From Lysinibacillus capsici (GTDB lineage: Bacteria > Bacillota > Bacilli > Bacillales_A > Planococcaceae), in the NCBI RefSeq assembly GCF_003367505.1, contig NZ_PXXX01000011.1, positions 1 through 64,000 of the forward strand: a stretch of 64,000 nt of DNA. The letters are read 5' to 3'. The notes beneath the pieces were generated by a model. It was not told the origin of the DNA, ran no database searches, and was given only the letters and a program-made list of their open reading frames with translations. Below are positions 63,195 to 64,000 of this stretch, piece by piece; position 1 is the first letter of the stretch, and each line of letters starts with the position of its first letter. The position numbers and the translations under genes were made by a program.

Positions 63195-63251
63195 GTATCA
63201 TTTGCAAGTTTAAGGATTACAAACCCTATTTTAGGTTAAATATATAGTAGT

Positions 63252-63390
63252 GGCGGATAGCCATGCAAAAGTAAAGGATAGCGCTATAAAAGCAGCGGAT
63301 AGCCATGTGAAACTGGAGGATAGCTGCACAAAAGTAGCGGATAACCCCATAAAATGGAGGGTAGCCCCGCCAAAATAGCGCATAGCTGTA
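63252..63390. repeat. 21-bp-period repeat tract 3 (GGATAGC family)
   Basis: GGATAG-like cores start at 63255, 63276, 63297, 63318, 63339, 63359 and 63380: steps of 21 with one of 20. Consensus GCGGATAGC followed by about six variable bases and AAAGTA. Units are only partly alike, so it is a degenerate tandem array. It lies between the csp terminator and the next gene. Confidence 0.85.
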
Positions 63391-63403
63391 AAGAAGGAGG
63401 CAG

Positions 63404-63895
63404 ATGAATGTGAATAATGAAGAAAAATTGCCTGAAGAACAGGAGCAAAAGGATTTTTATCAGAAACTACGTACAAAATTAGTAGCTTTCCTTGGGTCGA
63501 AAAAGGGAAAAAGTAACAAGTTTACTCCGTATTTAATGTTTGTGCCTGATTTATTTCATTTGTTAATTAAAACAGTAACCGATGCGGGTGTAGATAAAAA
63601 GAGTCGTGCATTAATTGGGGCATCCATTGCGTATTTTGTATTACCGATGGATTTAATGCCAGAAGGACTGCTAGGCTTTGGTGGCTATTTAGATGATGTT
63701 GTACTAGCAACTTTTGTGGTAAATACCATTATTAATAAGTTGGGTCCAGATGTAGTGGAAAAGCATTGGACAGGGGATGACAAGCTTTTACATGTGCTAC
63801 AAAAGGTTGCAGAAGTGAGTGATGAGGTTGTCAGTAAAATTCCTGTAAAATCGCCAATTGCTCAGTTCGTCAAGCAAGAAAGTAAAGATAAATAA
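63404..63895 (+). CDS. YkvA family protein (DUF1232)
   Basis: 163 residues with the DUF1232 core RALIGASIAYFVLPMDLMPE and LLGFGGYLDDVVLATFVVNT. A hydrophobic pair of helices with the LPxDLxPE motif is the hallmark. Acidic N terminus and helical C terminus are extra. Function unknown; probably membrane associated. AAGGAGGCAG precedes ATG. Confidence 0.88.
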   Translation: MNVNNEEKLPEEQEQKDFYQKLRTKLVAFLGSKKGKSNKFTPYLMFVPDLFHLLIKTVTDAGVDKKSRALIGASIAYFVLPMDLMPEGLLGFGGYLDDVVLATFVVNTIINKLGPDVVEKHWTGDDKLLHVLQKVAEVSDEVVSKIPVKSPIAQFVKQESKDK

Positions 63896-63924
63896 TAATA
63901 TTATGTAAACCTAAGACGCCCTAT

Positions 63925-63957
63925 AAAAATGAACCTGCTTATTACAGGTTCATTTTT
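63925..63957. terminator. Bidirectional terminator
   Basis: AAAAATGAACCTG (63925-63937) pairs with CAGGTTCATTTTT (63945-63957), then a T run. Confidence 0.88.
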
Positions 63958-64000
63958 TATTGCTCTTCTAATAAATTTCGGAGTTGTTGTACAGGTACAA
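63957..64000 (-). CDS. 3' end of a gene running in from the right edge (partial)
   Basis: The minus strand reads VPVQQLRNLLEEQ-TAA, ending at the foot of the terminator that also serves the plus-strand gene. Only about 14 codons are visible, so the family cannot be named. Confidence 0.45.
   Translation of the reverse strand, partial: VPVQQLRNLLEEQ

Noticed and set aside
63252-63390. CRISPR array
   Set aside because: Repeats are too short and degenerate, spacers are only 10-12 bases, and no cas gene is near.
63231-63476. Minus-strand frame with LSATFxx heptads
   Set aside because: The heptads simply translate the 21-bp DNA repeat; no ribosome site is present and it overlaps the next gene.

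Overview
The window looks like a chromosomal segment of a low-GC, spore-forming member of the Bacillales, most likely Lysinibacillus or a close relative in the Planococcaceae. This is an inference from gene content: a collagen-like exosporium-type protein, a GerA/GerB/GerC germinant-receptor operon plus an orphan GerC, odhA-odhB, xpaC-telA, a CspB/CspD-type cold-shock protein, many TTG/GTG starts behind strong GGAGG sites, and compact genes separated by clean intrinsic terminators. No IS element, prophage, CRISPR array, rRNA or tRNA was seen.

Layout. 1-6.7 kb: 3' end of a collagen-repeat protein, a DUF421 gene broken by one stop codon, a serine hydrolase, small hypotheticals and decayed DNA, a GNAT and an orphan GerC. 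6.8-17.7 kb: PhzF-like protein, a MATE operon, a three-gene phosphorelay/c-di-GMP operon (Hpt-REC-GGDEF-REC, REC, hybrid kinase), an MFS exporter behind a leader-peptide attenuator, and a TlpA thioredoxin. 17.9-30.2 kb: mainly small metabolic and accessory genes (GNATs, EamA/Lrp pair, ArsR/VOC pair, DinB proteins, fabZ, polysaccharide deacetylase) and a decayed sensor kinase. 30.5-43 kb: CtpB-like protease, COG0523 GTPase, CAP-domain protein behind WalR-like boxes, a degenerate GGDEF-EAL-PilZ protein, the ger operon, a second MATE and MurG. 45-53.8 kb: a PAS-GGDEF cyclase, an OmpR-type two-component system and odhA-odhB. 54-57 kb: a lysine riboswitch controlling an amino-acid ABC transporter. 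57-64 kb: telA/xpaC, a heme-sensor/CZB chemoreceptor, acylphosphatase-like protein, a cold-shock gene with a terminator in its leader, and a YkvA protein.

Two themes link the genes. The first is c-di-GMP and phosphorelay signalling: two probably active cyclases, one degenerate GGDEF-EAL-PilZ receptor candidate and several sensor kinases. The second is RNA-level or promoter-level control visible in the DNA: a lysine riboswitch, an Erm/Cat-like translational attenuator, a cold-shock leader terminator, a FapR-like box, four tandem WalR-like boxes and several long perfect palindromes.

The most novel signals are (i) two related intergenic units 7.3 kb apart, each with an ECF-type (SigX-like TGTAAC-N16-CGAC) promoter, about 90 transcribed bases and a terminator whose stem shows compensatory change, so probably a pair of small RNAs; (ii) the MQVRPI leader peptide and hairpin that hide the ribosome-binding site of an MFS exporter; and (iii) three intergenic tracts of degenerate repeats that keep a 21-bp period although their sequences differ. 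All function calls come from reading the sequence; no database search was run.
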